64,000 bases of DNA from Streptomyces seoulensis (GTDB lineage: Bacteria > Actinomycetota > Actinomycetes > Streptomycetales > Streptomycetaceae): contig NZ_CP032229.1 in NCBI RefSeq assembly GCF_004328625.1, forward strand, positions 3,348,001 through 3,412,000. The letters are read 5' to 3'. The notes under the pieces are model-generated. The model did no database searches. It was not told the DNA's origin and worked only from the letters and a program-made list of their open reading frames with translations. Made by a program: the position numbers and the translations under genes. Numbering within the stretch: the first letter of the stretch is position 1; each line of letters begins with the position of its first letter. Shown here piece by piece: positions 25,981 through 35,500 of this stretch.

Positions 25981-26040
25981 GCGCGGCGGTGGGGCTCGCC
26001 GTACCCGAACCGCGGCACCGAGGCCGCCAACAGTCCCTAC
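25981..26040 (+). promoter_or_regulatory. Fluoride riboswitch (crcB motif)
   Basis: The fold of the fluoride aptamer can be drawn by eye. P1: GGCG (25985-25988) with CGCC (25997-26000). P3: GCGGC (26012-26016) with GCCGC (26023-26027). Pseudoknot: GGGGCT (25991-25996) with AGTCCC (26032-26037), one G-U pair. The 3' end CCCTAC matches the conserved CUCUAC/CCUAC end of the motif. It lies 56 nt upstream of a FluC gene. A GC-rich hairpin follows at 26054-26069 and is the likely expression platform. No search was run. Confidence 0.85.
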
Positions 26041-26053
26041 TTGCGATGGAGTG

Positions 26054-26069
26054 CGCCCGCGTGCGCGGG
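26054..26069 (+). promoter_or_regulatory. Hairpin between fluoride aptamer and fluC ribosome-binding site
   Basis: GCCCGC (26055-26060) can pair with GCGGGC (26065-26070) around GTGC. It sits just upstream of TAGGAG (26080-26085) and the ATG at 26096. It may be a terminator or help mask translation in the absence of fluoride. Confidence 0.55.
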
Positions 26070-26095
26070 CCCCGGCGAGTAGGAGACGTACGCCC

Positions 26096-26578
26096 ATGAC
26101 AGCACCACGACCCACGACGAACGAACCCGTCGACCCCGACATCGACCTGCGCTCTCCCGCCCAGTGGCAGGAGGCGTGGCGCGGTCAGGGCCCGGTCGTG
26201 GCGGTGGTCGCGGTCGGCGGCGCGATCGGCGCGACGGCCCGGTACGCGGCGTCGCTGCTCTGGCCGGTCGAGAGCCCCGGCTTCCCCTGGACCACCCTGC
26301 TGGTCAATGTCACCGGCTGCGCGGTCATCGGCGTGTTCATGGTGCTGATCAGTGAGGTGTGGACGGCGCACCGGCTGGTCCGGCCGTTCTTCGGCACGGG
26401 GGTGCTGGGGGGCTTCACGACGTTCTCCACGTACACCGTCGAGATCGAACGGCTGGTGAACGCCGGTGAGGCGCGCACCGCCCTCGCCTATCTGACCGCG
26501 ACCCTGTTCGCGGCCCTCGGCTCGGTGGGACTCGCGGTCGCGCTCACGCGCCGCGTCCTGGCCTGGAGGCATCGATGA
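26096..26578 (+). CDS. crcB: Fluoride channel subunit CrcB/FluC (first)
   Basis: 160 residues. Fluc proteins are small four-TM subunits that pair to form a fluoride exit channel. Seen are [35 protein letters not shown] (the conserved asparagine), and [15 protein letters not shown] (the phenylalanine/serine/threonine fluoride track and central Na+ site). A ~30-residue acidic N-terminal extension is present. The ATG at 26096 has TAGGAG 10-15 nt upstream. First gene of a three-gene operon behind a fluoride riboswitch; ATGA overlap with the DUF190 gene. Confidence 0.95.
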   Translation: MTAPRPTTNEPVDPDIDLRSPAQWQEAWRGQGPVVAVVAVGGAIGATARYAASLLWPVESPGFPWTTLLVNVTGCAVIGVFMVLISEVWTAHRLVRPFFGTGVLGGFTTFSTYTVEIERLVNAGEARTALAYLTATLFAALGSVGLAVALTRRVLAWRHR

Positions 26579-26964
26579 CCACGACACGGCTGACCGGCGA
26601 CGCCCTCCGGGTGACGATCTTCATCGGCGAGCACGACACGTACCACCACAAGCCGCTCTACAGCGAGATCGTGCACCGCGCGCACGCGGCCGGGCTCGCG
26701 GGCGCCAGTGTGTTCCGGGGCATCGAGGGCTTCGGCGCGTCCTCCCTCATCCACACCGCCCGGCTGCTCTCCATGAACGAGGAGCTGCCGGTGGCGATCG
26801 TCGTCGTCGACACCCCGGAGCGCGTACGGGCGTTCCTGCCGCAGCTGGACGAACTGGTGGAGTCGGGACTGGTGATCCTGGACGACTGCCAGGTCATCCG
26901 GTACGCGGGCAGCCACTCGGGCCGGCACTCGCGGCGTCACCCGGGCAAGGAGAAGAAGGCGTGA
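26575..26964 (+). CDS. DUF190 (PII-like) protein
   Basis: 129 residues of the DUF190 family (PF02641), which has a PII-like ferredoxin fold. Seen are [44 protein letters not shown] and [24 protein letters not shown]. The basic, histidine-rich tail ([18 protein letters not shown]) is extra. It is translationally coupled at both ends (ATGA before and after) between two FluC subunits. PII-like proteins often gate membrane transporters, so control of the channel is a fair inference. Confidence 0.92.
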   Translation: MTTTRLTGDALRVTIFIGEHDTYHHKPLYSEIVHRAHAAGLAGASVFRGIEGFGASSLIHTARLLSMNEELPVAIVVVDTPERVRAFLPQLDELVESGLVILDDCQVIRYAGSHSGRHSRRHPGKEKKA

Positions 26965-27335
26965 ACTGGCTCCTCGTGATCATCGGCGGCATGGCCGGAG
27001 CCCCGCTGCGCTACCTCACCGACCGCGCCGTCCAGAAACGCCACGACGCCGTCTTCCCCTGGGGCACCTTCACCGTCAACGTCCTCGGCTGCCTCATCCT
27101 CGGCCTCCTGACCGGCGCGGTGACAGCGGGCGCCGCCGGCACCCACACCCAACTCCTCATAGGCTCCGGCCTCTGCGGCGCCCTCACCACCTACTCCACC
27201 TTCTCCTACGAGACTCTCCGCCTCACCGAGGACGGAGCCCGCTTCCTGGCAGCGGCGAACGTGGTGGCCAGCGTGGTCGCGGGCCTGGGCGCGGCCTTCG
27301 TGGGGACGGCGCTCGCGGAGGCGGTCTGGAGCTGA
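26961..27335 (+). CDS. crcB: Fluoride channel subunit CrcB/FluC (second)
   Basis: 124 residues, the usual FluC length. Shows [37 protein letters not shown] (conserved asparagine) and [17 protein letters not shown]. Two FluC genes in one operon usually encode a heterodimer with subunits of opposite topology; the two proteins here differ in length and charge, which fits. GTG at 26961 overlaps the DUF190 stop. A terminator-like hairpin follows at 27353-27385. Confidence 0.95.
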   Translation: MNWLLVIIGGMAGAPLRYLTDRAVQKRHDAVFPWGTFTVNVLGCLILGLLTGAVTAGAAGTHTQLLIGSGLCGALTTYSTFSYETLRLTEDGARFLAAANVVASVVAGLGAAFVGTALAEAVWS

Positions 27336-27352
27336 GGCGGACTCTGCCTCGG

Positions 27353-27385
27353 GGCGCCCAGGGCCTGAAGGCCATTTGGGGCGCC
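27353..27385 (+). terminator. Hairpin after the fluoride operon
   Basis: GGCGCCC pairs with GGGCGCC, and an inner GGCCT pairs with AGGCC, with a few unpaired bases. It sits 18 bp past the second fluC stop. The remaining gap to 27480 holds no gene. Confidence 0.55.
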
Positions 27386-27480
27386 ACACCCCCGCCCGCG
27401 CCCAGGAGTGTCGTTCGCCCTTCGGCCGACGTGGCAGCGGGCGCTGGACGCCCCCTCGCGCCGGGCCCGGTGGCGGACCG

Positions 27481-28770
27481 TCAGCGCGGTGTCTCGTCGG
27501 GAGCGAGCGCGTTCTCCCGCAGGTTCGGCTGCTCACGCAGTGTCCTGGTGAACCAGGAGCCGTAGCGGTTCCCGAGGAAGGGGGCGGAGGCTCCGTGGAG
27601 GACGACGCTCAGGCCGACGGTGACGGCGACGACGCCGCTCAGCAGGGTTCCACCGGGCAGATGCTCCTCGAACGCGAGCAGGCCGAACACGAGGGAGGCG
27701 AGCCCGCGCGGACCGAACCAGCCGATGTAGGCCACGGAGGTGACGCGCAGCCCGGTGCCGATCAGTGCGAGAACGACCGGCAGCATCCGGATGACGGTGA
27801 GGGCGAGCAGTGCGTAGACGACCATCCGCCACGTCAGGTGCTGGAGCGTCGGCCCGAGGATGACCGCGCCGAAGACGAGGAAGCTCAGCGAGGCGAGCAG
27901 GAGGCCGAGTCGTTCGGTGAAGGTCGTGCTTCGCACCGGATCGGAGTCCTCGGGGCGAAGGTTCGGACCGGTGGGTGCTCGCCGCAGGTGGACGCCGAAG
28001 GCCAGGCCGGCGGCCCACGAGCCGATGAAGCCGCTTCCCTCGCCCATGAGGCACAGCGCGTAGGCGACGGCAGGAACGGCCAGGACCAGCAACTGCCGCC
28101 AGTCGGAGGTGCTCCACCCCCGGGCGAGCGACCAGCGCAGCAGACTCGCCCCGGCCCAGCCGGCCGCGATGCCGATCGCCCCGCTCAGCAGCAGTGCCCG
28201 CAGGAACGTCTCGGCTACGCCCGGATGCCCATGGCCCTCACCGGCCGCCGCGAGTGCCAGTACGAAGAACAGAAGCGCCAGACCGTCGTTCAGACCGGAT
28301 TCCACGGAGAGGCCGCCGCGGATCAGCGGCGGCACCCGCTTGTTGGAGAAGGCCTGCTGGCCGAGCGCGGCGTCCGTCGGCGCGAGGATGACAGCGACCA
28401 GGGCCAGTTCCCACACACCGAGGCCGGGCAGCAGTGGCCAGGCCGCCAGCCACCCCAGAGCCATCGTGGCCGGCAGTCCGACGACGAGCAGGCGCAGCGG
28501 CAGGAACCCTTCCCGGCGCAGGTCCCGGACCCTGATGCCCGCCGCGTCCGCGAACAGCAGGAGCACCAGCGCGCTCTCCAGCAGCGTCCGCGTGAGCTCC
28601 GGGTCCTGCGCACGGCTCAGCATCCCCAGGCCCAGCGGGCCGATGGCCACACCCACGAGCATGAACACCAGCGGCCCCGAGAGCACCGTGGTCGACAGGC
28701 GCCGCGAGAACATCCCGTAGCCGATGACCACACACCCGGCGGCCACGACGGCCCAGCCGTTCATCCGCAC
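27481..28770 (-). CDS. Cation:proton antiporter, CPA family
   Basis: 429 residues (ATG at 28770, or 28764) with about 12 hydrophobic segments. The ion-binding core is visible as AVILAPTDAALGQQAFSN and GLSVESGLNDGLALLFFVLAL, typical of CPA1-type Na+(K+)/H+ exchangers. The end of the membrane part has YIGWFGPRGLASLVFGLLAFEE, also a family mark. The cytoplasmic tail is short. Specificity for Na+ or K+ cannot be read from the sequence. No regulatory partner is adjacent. Confidence 0.92.
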   Translation of the reverse strand: MRMNGWAVVAAGCVVIGYGMFSRRLSTTVLSGPLVFMLVGVAIGPLGLGMLSRAQDPELTRTLLESALVLLLFADAAGIRVRDLRREGFLPLRLLVVGLPATMALGWLAAWPLLPGLGVWELALVAVILAPTDAALGQQAFSNKRVPPLIRGGLSVESGLNDGLALLFFVLALAAAGEGHGHPGVAETFLRALLLSGAIGIAAGWAGASLLRWSLARGWSTSDWRQLLVLAVPAVAYALCLMGEGSGFIGSWAAGLAFGVHLRRAPTGPNLRPEDSDPVRSTTFTERLGLLLASLSFLVFGAVILGPTLQHLTWRMVVYALLALTVIRMLPVVLALIGTGLRVTSVAYIGWFGPRGLASLVFGLLAFEEHLPGGTLLSGVVAVTVGLSVVLHGASAPFLGNRYGSWFTRTLREQPNLRENALAPDETPR

Positions 28771-28926
28771 TCCTCACGCCGGACGTCCGTCGTCGCCGGG
28801 GCGGTCGGGCGACCGTCACACAGAGACACGACTGCTGACCCTACGTCGCCTTCGGCCGGCCCTGCGGCAACCTGGGCCGGGAGATGCCCGCACAGGTGAG
28901 GACCACCGCCGGGCCCGCCCGGAACC

Positions 28927-29179
28927 TCACTGCCTGGCCATGTGCATGCGCATCTCGCTGGCCGGCACCGCCTGCGTGCCGGGGTGGAAGTGGTAGCTGG
29001 GCCGGGCCTCGGTGACCTGCGGCCTCTCCAGCATGAGGCGCTCGAAAGCGCTGCCGTCGATCGGCAGCACGTTGTACTTGCCGGCCTCGACGTACCACAG
29101 CGCGATCATCTCGATCAGCTTGCTGCGATGTTCCACGGCGAGGTCGCGAGTCTCGGCGACGTCCTCATGCCTGGCCTCC
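28927..29179 (-). pseudogene. Arylsulfatase fragment, decayed
   Basis: About 80 codons in an open frame read EDVAETRDLAVEHRSKLIEM, ALWYVEAGKYNVLPIDGS and RPSYHFHPGTQAVP. These match the C-terminal region of large actinobacterial arylsulfatases (the W.xEA.KYNVLPLD...Y.PGT pattern), which are normally over 750 residues. The catalytic N-terminal domain with its C-x-P-x-R motif is absent upstream on this strand, and the fragment ends early at a stop in place of the C-terminal beta domain. Upstream residues in the same frame show no relatedness. It is a remnant truncated at both ends. Confidence 0.65.
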
Positions 29180-29753
29180 GTTCCACCGGCCCGCACGGCT
29201 CTCCTCGGCCGGCCGTCGACGTCTTCGGGCCGTGGGCACCACGCGAATGCCCCGGGCGGGCGCGGTCCGCCCACGAAGCGTCGTCTTCCCGCGCCACGAC
29301 AGACCCCTGCCTCGCTCACCCAAGGCGCTCACCTCCACGCCAGGCCGAGAGGAACAGTGCCGCCAACCGGGCGTCCGGGCTTGGGGGCCCACTGGATGAC
29401 CGGACCTCGGGCGACGGGCAGTCGGCTGGCAAATGACGATGTGTGGAAGGGACTTGGCCGTCCCACTCTCATGAACGACCGCCGCGCCGTCGGCCCCGCC
29501 ACGCCCGGCGACGGCCACGTGATCCGGCACGACCGCGCAGCGGGCGGGCTCGCGCCGGCCGACTTCCCCACCGGCGGCCCGCTCGCGGAGCATTCCCTCG
29601 CCACCCCTCCCGCGGGCACGCTCCAGAACAGCCGGACCGACTCGTGGGAGGGGCACCCCGGGGGCACTTCCACAACTGCTTCCCCACTGCCGGCCGGCCG
29701 GGGGTGACGGGTGGAAACTTGTCCGGTCTCGGCGTAGTCGTGATGATGGCGGC
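29180..29753. other. Gene-poor stretch
   Basis: About 570 bp between the arylsulfatase remnant and the Rhs locus. Reading frames exist on both strands but none has a plausible start, ribosome-binding site or recognisable protein. It may be further decayed DNA of a deleted segment. The promoter of the toxin operon probably lies near its right end. Confidence 0.5.
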
Positions 29754-30194
29754 ATGTCTGAGAACGGGGACCGGATAGCGGGTTCGGGTGTCGCGCCCGG
29801 GCAGATGGCGGAAGTGGCGGCCCGGAGACGGGAGTTCGCCGAGCTGCTCGGGGAGTTCCGCCGTGCTCCCGTGCTCGTGCCCCTGGGTGACGAACAGGCG
29901 TTGCTGACCGCGGACTTGGGCGGCATCCGCTTCATCCTGGCCTTCTCCGACGAGCAGGCGCTCGCCCGGTACGCGATCGCGCGGGGGGAGTCGGCGCGGG
30001 AGTGGACGTATCAACGCGTGCTGGGTGCGCGACTGTTGGATGTCGCGGTGCCCGCCGCCGGCGTGCCGTGCGGGGTCGCGTTGGACTGTGCGGACGGGTC
30101 GGAGGGGATGGTGTTCCCGCCGGTGGCGGGGATCGTGCCGGACGGCGCGGCGGTGGATCTGGACGACGGGGTACGGCACGGGGGTGCGGTATGA
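29754..30194 (+). CDS. SseB-like small protein, first gene of the Rhs operon
   Basis: 146 residues. The central part (FRRAPVLVPLGDEQALLTADLGGIRFILAFSDEQALARYA) matches the SseB N-terminal-type fold, where a small alpha/beta protein carries a conserved VPL...L.TAD...F.AF.D...L. Proteins like this often precede WXG-type and Rhs toxin genes in Streptomyces and may be chaperones or secretion adaptors; this is inference from context. The stop overlaps the next ATG (ATGA). Confidence 0.75.
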   Translation: MSENGDRIAGSGVAPGQMAEVAARRREFAELLGEFRRAPVLVPLGDEQALLTADLGGIRFILAFSDEQALARYAIARGESAREWTYQRVLGARLLDVAVPAAGVPCGVALDCADGSEGMVFPPVAGIVPDGAAVDLDDGVRHGGAV

Positions 30195-30841
30195 GCGGCG
30201 AGGGCGGGATGGATCTCCAGGCGCAGGGCCTGGAGGAGATCGCCAAGGGCCTGACGGAGGCGCTGGGCGAACTGGGCGAGCTGGGCATGGCCGGCCAGGC
30301 CGGTGCGGGCCGTGGCTTCTCCGGAATCGCCCTGTCCGGGCTGGAGTTGGGCCACGAGGGCCTGACCGGTGAGCTGAAGACGTTCTGCGAACGCTGGGAG
30401 TGGGGCGTACGCGCCCTGATCGCGGAGGGCAACGCCTTCGCGCAGAAGACCGACCTCTCGGCGGGCACGTACTACGAGACCGAGCAGTACCTCAAGGGCA
30501 GCGTGAAGATCGTGGCCAACTCGGCGGTGGGCAACCCGTACGCCTCCGAGGAGGACGTCGAGAAGATGGGCTGGGGGGACATCGCCAAGTCCGGTCAGAC
30601 GGTGGACTATTCGCAGGAGTCCTTCGAGCAGGCGTGGGAGAACAGCAAGCAGGGCTGGAAGGACGCCGGCCGGGACGCGATGACCGCACCCCTGATCGGC
30701 ACGGTCCCCGTCACCCCGGAGAACATGCACGGCGCGGTGGGCATGTCGGACAAGGACTACGACCAGTTCCTCGACGACACCTTCGGCCCGTCACCGGAGG
30801 CCCGCGCGAAGGCGGCCGAGCAGCAGGGCGGTGAGGGCTGA
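30191..30841 (+). CDS. Helical protein in the toxin operon, likely type VII-associated
   Basis: 216 residues, ATG at 30191 overlapping the previous stop. The N-terminal half is helical with LEEIAKGLTEALGELGELGM and FCERWEWGVRALIAEGNAFAQK, similar to the ESX/WXG-like helical partner of secreted Rhs toxins. The C-terminal half mentions QEQ-type low complexity and ends in a charged tail (RAKAAEQQGGEG). No signal peptide or TM. It overlaps the Rhs start by one base. Family name not recognised. Confidence 0.7.
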   Translation: MSGEGGMDLQAQGLEEIAKGLTEALGELGELGMAGQAGAGRGFSGIALSGLELGHEGLTGELKTFCERWEWGVRALIAEGNAFAQKTDLSAGTYYETEQYLKGSVKIVANSAVGNPYASEEDVEKMGWGDIAKSGQTVDYSQESFEQAWENSKQGWKDAGRDAMTAPLIGTVPVTPENMHGAVGMSDKDYDQFLDDTFGPSPEARAKAAEQQGGEG

Positions 30842-33800
30842 TGGGGCTGGGGGACATCACCAACTCGCTGCTGGGCGGCGCCGAGAACCTGTACGACAAG
30901 GGCAAGAAGAAGGTCGGCGAAGTCGTCGACGCGGGCACGGACAAGCTCGGCGACGGGCTGGACCACGTCGGCCTGCACGACTGGGCCGACGGCGTCGAGG
31001 ACTGGGGCGACGAGGTCGCCTCCGACCTGGGCGCGACACCGGGCGAGCAGCAGCTCGGCCAGACCGAGCAGGCCGACGAACTCGTGCACGGCAAGCCGGA
31101 GAGGATCCGCGAGAGCGCGAAGCACCTGAAGGACTTCCACGGCGCGTTCGGCAAGGTCGGCTCGGGCCTGAAGAAGATCGACTCGGCGGGCTGGAAGGGC
31201 GAGGGCGGCGACGCCTTCCGCGAGAAGTTCGGCGTCCACCCCGCCAAGTGGGCCCACGCCGCCGAGGCTTGCGGTTCTGCGGCGGACGCGCTGGATCGGT
31301 ACGCCGACACCGTCACCTGGGCGCAGAAGCAGGCGGCGGAGGCCGTCGAGCTGTACAAGAAGGGCACGAAGGCGTTCAGCGACGCGCGCGGCGACTTCGA
31401 GCGGAAGGCCGCCGCGTACAAGACCAAGGCCGACGCGGGCGAGGACCCCGGGCCGGTGCCGGAGCAGGACATGCAGGCGGGCAAGTCCGACCGCGACGCG
31501 GCCGCGCACAAGCTGAACGAGGCCCGCAAGCAGCGCAACACCGCCGCCGCCGACGCCCAGGGCAAGATCAAGGCCGCCCTCGCCCACGCCCCCGCCGAAC
31601 CCCCGCCCCTGGAACGCCTCGGCCACGACTTCACCGACGGCTACCAGGCCGCCAACACCGAACTGACCCACGTCGTCGGCGGCGCCCTCAAGGGCACGGC
31701 CGGCCTCGTCAACTTCGCCCGCGGCCTCAACCCCACGGACCCCTACAACCTGACCCACCCGGCGGCCTACCTCCAGAACGTCAGCATGACGCTGTCCGGC
31801 CTCGTCTCCGCGGGCACCCACCCCGAGCGCACGGTCCAGGCGGCCATCGACGGCTTCAAGAAGGACCCGTCGGAGTTCGTGGGGCGGATGATCCCGGAAC
31901 TGATCGGCACCAAGGGGGCGGGGCTGGCGCGGGGCGGGCTGCGGCTCGGGATGAAGACCGCGGCCAAGGAAGGGGTCGAGACCGGACTCCAGCGTGAGGC
32001 CCGGATGGCGGCCGAGCGGGAGCCGCACGCCGTCTCACGCGCGGAGAAGGAGAAGGTGTGCGTCGACGATCCGGTCGACGTCGCCACCGGCCGCATGATC
32101 CTTCCGCAAACGGACCTGATGCTGCCCGGCTCCCTGCCGTTTGTGTTCAGCCGTACCTTCGAATCCTCGTACCGGGCCGGCCGCTGGTTCGGCGTTTCCT
32201 GGGCGAGCACGCTCGATCAGCGGCTGGAGATCGACGGCCAAGGTGTGGTCCTCGTCGACGAGGACGGCAGCGTTCAGACCTATCCGCACCCCGCACCGGA
32301 CGTACCTGTGCTCCCCGGCCACGGGCAGCGCCGTCCGCTCGCCCTCACGGCGGACGGCTACACCGTGACCGACCCAGAGACCGGTCATGTCCGCCACTTC
32401 ACCCCCGAGGGACGCCTTGTCCAGACGGACGACCGCAACGGCGGGTGGATCGCCTACGACTACGACACCGATGGTGTCCCGACGGGTGTCCGGCACAGCG
32501 GCGGGTACGAGGTCCGCCTCACGGCGGAGGACGGACGTGTCACGTCGCTCGACCTCGCCGACGGAACACGCGTCCTCGAATACCGCTACGAGGACGGCAA
32601 CCTCACCGAGATCGTCAACTCCTCCGGCAAACCCCTGTGCTTCGCGTACGACCACCAGGCACGCATCGTCTCCTGGACCGACACCAACGGTCAGCGCTTC
32701 GAGTACGCCTACGACGAGCAGGATCGCTGCGTCAGCCAGTGCGGTCGTGAGGGACACGTCAGCTCCCGCTACGAATATGAGCAGGGCGTCACCACGGTCG
32801 TGAGCGGTCTCGGGCACGTCCGGCGATACATCGTGGACGACCGTTCACGCGTCGTCGCCGAGACGGATGCGAACGGTGCCACCACCACCTTCGAGAGGGA
32901 CCGCTTCAACCGACTGGTCCGCAGGACGGACCCGCTGGGCCGCGCGACCATGATGGAGTACGACGAGGAAGGCAGAGTCACCTCGGTCACCCGCCCAGAC
33001 GGCCGGGGATTCTCGATGCGGTACGACGCCCTCGGGCTCCTCACCCGGGTGACGCGCCCGGACGGGACGACACACCGGCGCGAGTACGACGACCGCGGCA
33101 ACGTCCGATCGGTGAGCGGCCCCTCCGGCAGGACTGACTACGCCTACGACGCCCGCGGGCATGTGGCCTCGGTGACCGACGAAGCGGGTCGAAGCACCCG
33201 GATACGGTGCAACGAGGCCGGCCTCCCGGTGGAGACCGTGTCCCCGTCCGGTGTCGTCACCCGTAACACATACGACGCCTTCGGTCGTCCGGTCTCCGTC
33301 AGCGACTCGCTCGGTCGGGTCATCCATATGGGGTGGAGCACGGAAGGCCGCCTGCTGTACCGCACCGAACCGGACGGCGGCCGAAACGAGTGGACTTACG
33401 ACGGCGAGGGGAACGTCCTCACCCACACCACTCCCGACGGAGGACGCTCCACGTACGAGTACGGCGCGTTCGACCGGCTCTCCGCCCGGACGGCACCGGA
33501 CGGCGCCCGTTACGAGTTTCACCACGACATCGAGCTGCGGCTGTGCCGGGTCACCGATCCCCGGGGACTGACCTGGACCTACGACTACGACCCGGCCGGT
33601 CACCTGCTCTCGGAGACCGACTTCGACGGGCGGACGCTGCGGTACGACTACGACGCGGTCGGCCAGCTCACGGCGCGCACCAACGCGCTCGGGCAGACGA
33701 TCCGTTATGCCTACACAGCTGTAGGACAACTGGCTGCCAAGGACGCGGACGGGAGGCTGACGACCTACGAGTACGACCACTTCGACGAGCTGGCGAGCGC

Positions 33801-35490
33801 GACAGGTCCGGACGCCACGCTGACCCGGCTGCGTGACGAACGGGGTCTCCTGCGGTCGGAGACCACCAGCGGCCGGACACTGCGCTGGAGCTATGACACC
33901 TCCGGACGACTTGTCCGCCGCACCACCCCCTCTGGCGTGGTGACCGAGCGTGGCTACGGTCCGACCGGCGCGCTGGCCCGGCTCGCGGTGTCCGGCCGCA
34001 TGATGGCGTTCTCCCACGACGAGGCGGGCCAGGAGATCGCCCGGCAGTTCGGCGACGTGAGGCTGGCGCGGACGGTGGACCCGCTCGGTCGCCTCGTCGA
34101 GCAGCGGCTGTACGGGGCGGACGGGCGCCCCTTGTGGCGGCGGAACTACAGCTATCGCGCCGACGGCCATCTGACGGGGCTGCGGACGCCCGACGGAGAT
34201 CACGACTTCACCCTTGATGAGACAGGTCGGGTCATCGCCGTGTCCGCGCCGGGATGGGTGGAGGCCTACGCCTACGACCAGGCCGGGAACCAGCTCGAAG
34301 CGGCCTGGCCGGAGGAGCGGACCCAACCAGGTGCGGCCACGGGCGTCCGTACCTACGAAAGGAACAGGCTTGTCACGGCGGGCGGTCTGCGGTACGAGTA
34401 CGACGCGCAGGGGCGGGTCGTACTGCGCCGGCGGAGCAGGCTGTCCCGCAAACCGGACACCTGGCGTTTCGACTGGGACGCCGAGGATCGGCTGACCGGT
34501 CTGACCACACCCGACGGCACAGTCTGGAAATACCTGTACGACCCCCTGGGGCGGCGGGTCGCCAAGCAGCGGCTGACGGCGGCGGGCGAGGTCGAGGAGG
34601 AGACCACGTTCGCCTGGGACGGCTCGTCGCTGTGTGAGCAGGCGACGGTGGATCGGGAAACCGCCCAAGCGATCGTGCTCACGTGGGATCACCAGGGTCT
34701 GCACCCCCTGTCGCAGACGGAGCGAATCCTGTCCGCCTCCCAGGAGGAGATCGACAGCCGTTTCTTCGCCATCATGACCGACCTGGTCGGAACCCCAACC
34801 GAGCTGGTCGACGAGAGCGGTGACATCGCCTGGCGAACGCGCGCGACGGTATGGGGGCGGACCACCTGGAACCGCGATGCCACCGCCTACACCCCGCTGC
34901 GCTTTCCGGGGCAGTATCACGACCCCGAATCGGGGCTGCACTACAACGTATTCCGCTGCTACGACCCCGAGACGGCGCGGTACCTGACGCCCGATCCGCT
35001 GGGACTCGCCCCGGCACCGAATCCCGCGGCTTATGTGCACAACCCTTTCACCTGGTCGGATCACCTCGGCCTGGCTCCGGACGAGTGTCGGGTGACCGTC
35101 TATCGAAAGCAGACGAGCCACCCCCTCAGCCAGCGTGTGCATGTGGATGAGAACGGCAACGTGACCATCACAGGCCAAAACCAGCTATACGTCAATATGA
35201 GTGGCGATATAAGGCATACTCTGGAATTCCGATCCGACGGCGGTCAGATCGTTTCGTTCGAGGTGCCGAAGGGGTTCGTGGAGGAGATCCGCGGTCGGGC
35301 GATCCCGCAGGAGCAGCCACCCGACTGGGGTTTCACCAAGCAAGAATGGAAGCAGATAAAGAAGTACTATCCGGAGATATCTGATCCCACGAGAGGTGTC
35401 GACCTGTACGGACTTCCTGGAGAGGTGATCGACAAAATGCGCAAGGTCATCGTTCCCGGCTCTGGTAAGATCGTCCACGATTTCGATTGA
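30841..35490 (+). CDS. Type VII-linked Rhs polymorphic toxin
   Basis: 1549 residues. The first ~400 residues contain an ESX/WXG-like helical module, with GWKGEGGDAFREKF near residue 118. A DUF6531-type segment begins near residue 406 (CVDDPVDVATGRMILPQTDL). Then come about 800 residues of YD/RHS repeats (YDYD.DG, YEYD.FDRL) that build a cocoon around the toxin. The Rhs core ends with YDPETARYLTPDPLGLAPAP near 1370-1400, the usual self-cleavage boundary. The last ~135 residues are the variable toxin, lower in GC. It has VYRKQTSHP, an NGNVTI strand, SFEVPKGFVEEIRG and a PGSGKIVHDFD end. An ADP-ribosyltransferase-like fold is possible but unproven. Followed directly by candidate immunity genes. 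Confidence 0.9.
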   Translation: MGLGDITNSLLGGAENLYDKGKKKVGEVVDAGTDKLGDGLDHVGLHDWADGVEDWGDEVASDLGATPGEQQLGQTEQADELVHGKPERIRESAKHLKDFHGAFGKVGSGLKKIDSAGWKGEGGDAFREKFGVHPAKWAHAAEACGSAADALDRYADTVTWAQKQAAEAVELYKKGTKAFSDARGDFERKAAAYKTKADAGEDPGPVPEQDMQAGKSDRDAAAHKLNEARKQRNTAAADAQGKIKAALAHAPAEPPPLERLGHDFTDGYQAANTELTHVVGGALKGTAGLVNFARGLNPTDPYNLTHPAAYLQNVSMTLSGLVSAGTHPERTVQAAIDGFKKDPSEFVGRMIPELIGTKGAGLARGGLRLGMKTAAKEGVETGLQREARMAAEREPHAVSRAEKEKVCVDDPVDVATGRMILPQTDLMLPGSLPFVFSRTFESSYRAGRWFGVSWASTLDQRLEIDGQGVVLVDEDGSVQTYPHPAPDVPVLPGHGQRRPLALTADGYTVTDPETGHVRHFTPEGRLVQTDDRNGGWIAYDYDTDGVPTGVRHSGGYEVRLTAEDGRVTSLDLADGTRVLEYRYEDGNLTEIVNSSGKPLCFAYDHQARIVSWTDTNGQRFEYAYDEQDRCVSQCGREGHVSSRYEYEQGVTTVVSGLGHVRRYIVDDRSRVVAETDANGATTTFERDRFNRLVRRTDPLGRATMMEYDEEGRVTSVTRPDGRGFSMRYDALGLLTRVTRPDGTTHRREYDDRGNVRSVSGPSGRTDYAYDARGHVASVTDEAGRSTRIRCNEAGLPVETVSPSGVVTRNTYDAFGRPVSVSDSLGRVIHMGWSTEGRLLYRTEPDGGRNEWTYDGEGNVLTHTTPDGGRSTYEYGAFDRLSARTAPDGARYEFHHDIELRLCRVTDPRGLTWTYDYDPAGHLLSETDFDGRTLRYDYDAVGQLTARTNALGQTIRYAYTAVGQLAAKDADGRLTTYEYDHFDELASATGPDATLTRLRDERGLLRSETTSGRTLRWSYDTSGRLVRRTTPSGVVTERGYGPTGALARLAVSGRMMAFSHDEAGQEIARQFGDVRLARTVDPLGRLVEQRLYGADGRPLWRRNYSYRADGHLTGLRTPDGDHDFTLDETGRVIAVSAPGWVEAYAYDQAGNQLEAAWPEERTQPGAATGVRTYERNRLVTAGGLRYEYDAQGRVVLRRRSRLSRKPDTWRFDWDAEDRLTGLTTPDGTVWKYLYDPLGRRVAKQRLTAAGEVEEETTFAWDGSSLCEQATVDRETAQAIVLTWDHQGLHPLSQTERILSASQEEIDSRFFAIMTDLVGTPTELVDESGDIAWRTRATVWGRTTWNRDATAYTPLRFPGQYHDPESGLHYNVFRCYDPETARYLTPDPLGLAPAPNPAAYVHNPFTWSDHLGLAPDECRVTVYRKQTSHPLSQRVHVDENGNVTITGQNQLYVNMSGDIRHTLEFRSDGGQIVSFEVPKGFVEEIRGRAIPQEQPPDWGFTKQEWKQIKKYYPEISDPTRGVDLYGLPGEVIDKMRKVIVPGSGKIVHDFD

Positions 35491-35500
35491 AAGTGAATGT

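Noticed and set aside
35071..35490. Firm call of ADP-ribosyltransferase for the Rhs toxin tip
   Set aside because: Only weak pattern similarity is visible and no complete catalytic R-S-E or H-Y-E set could be placed.
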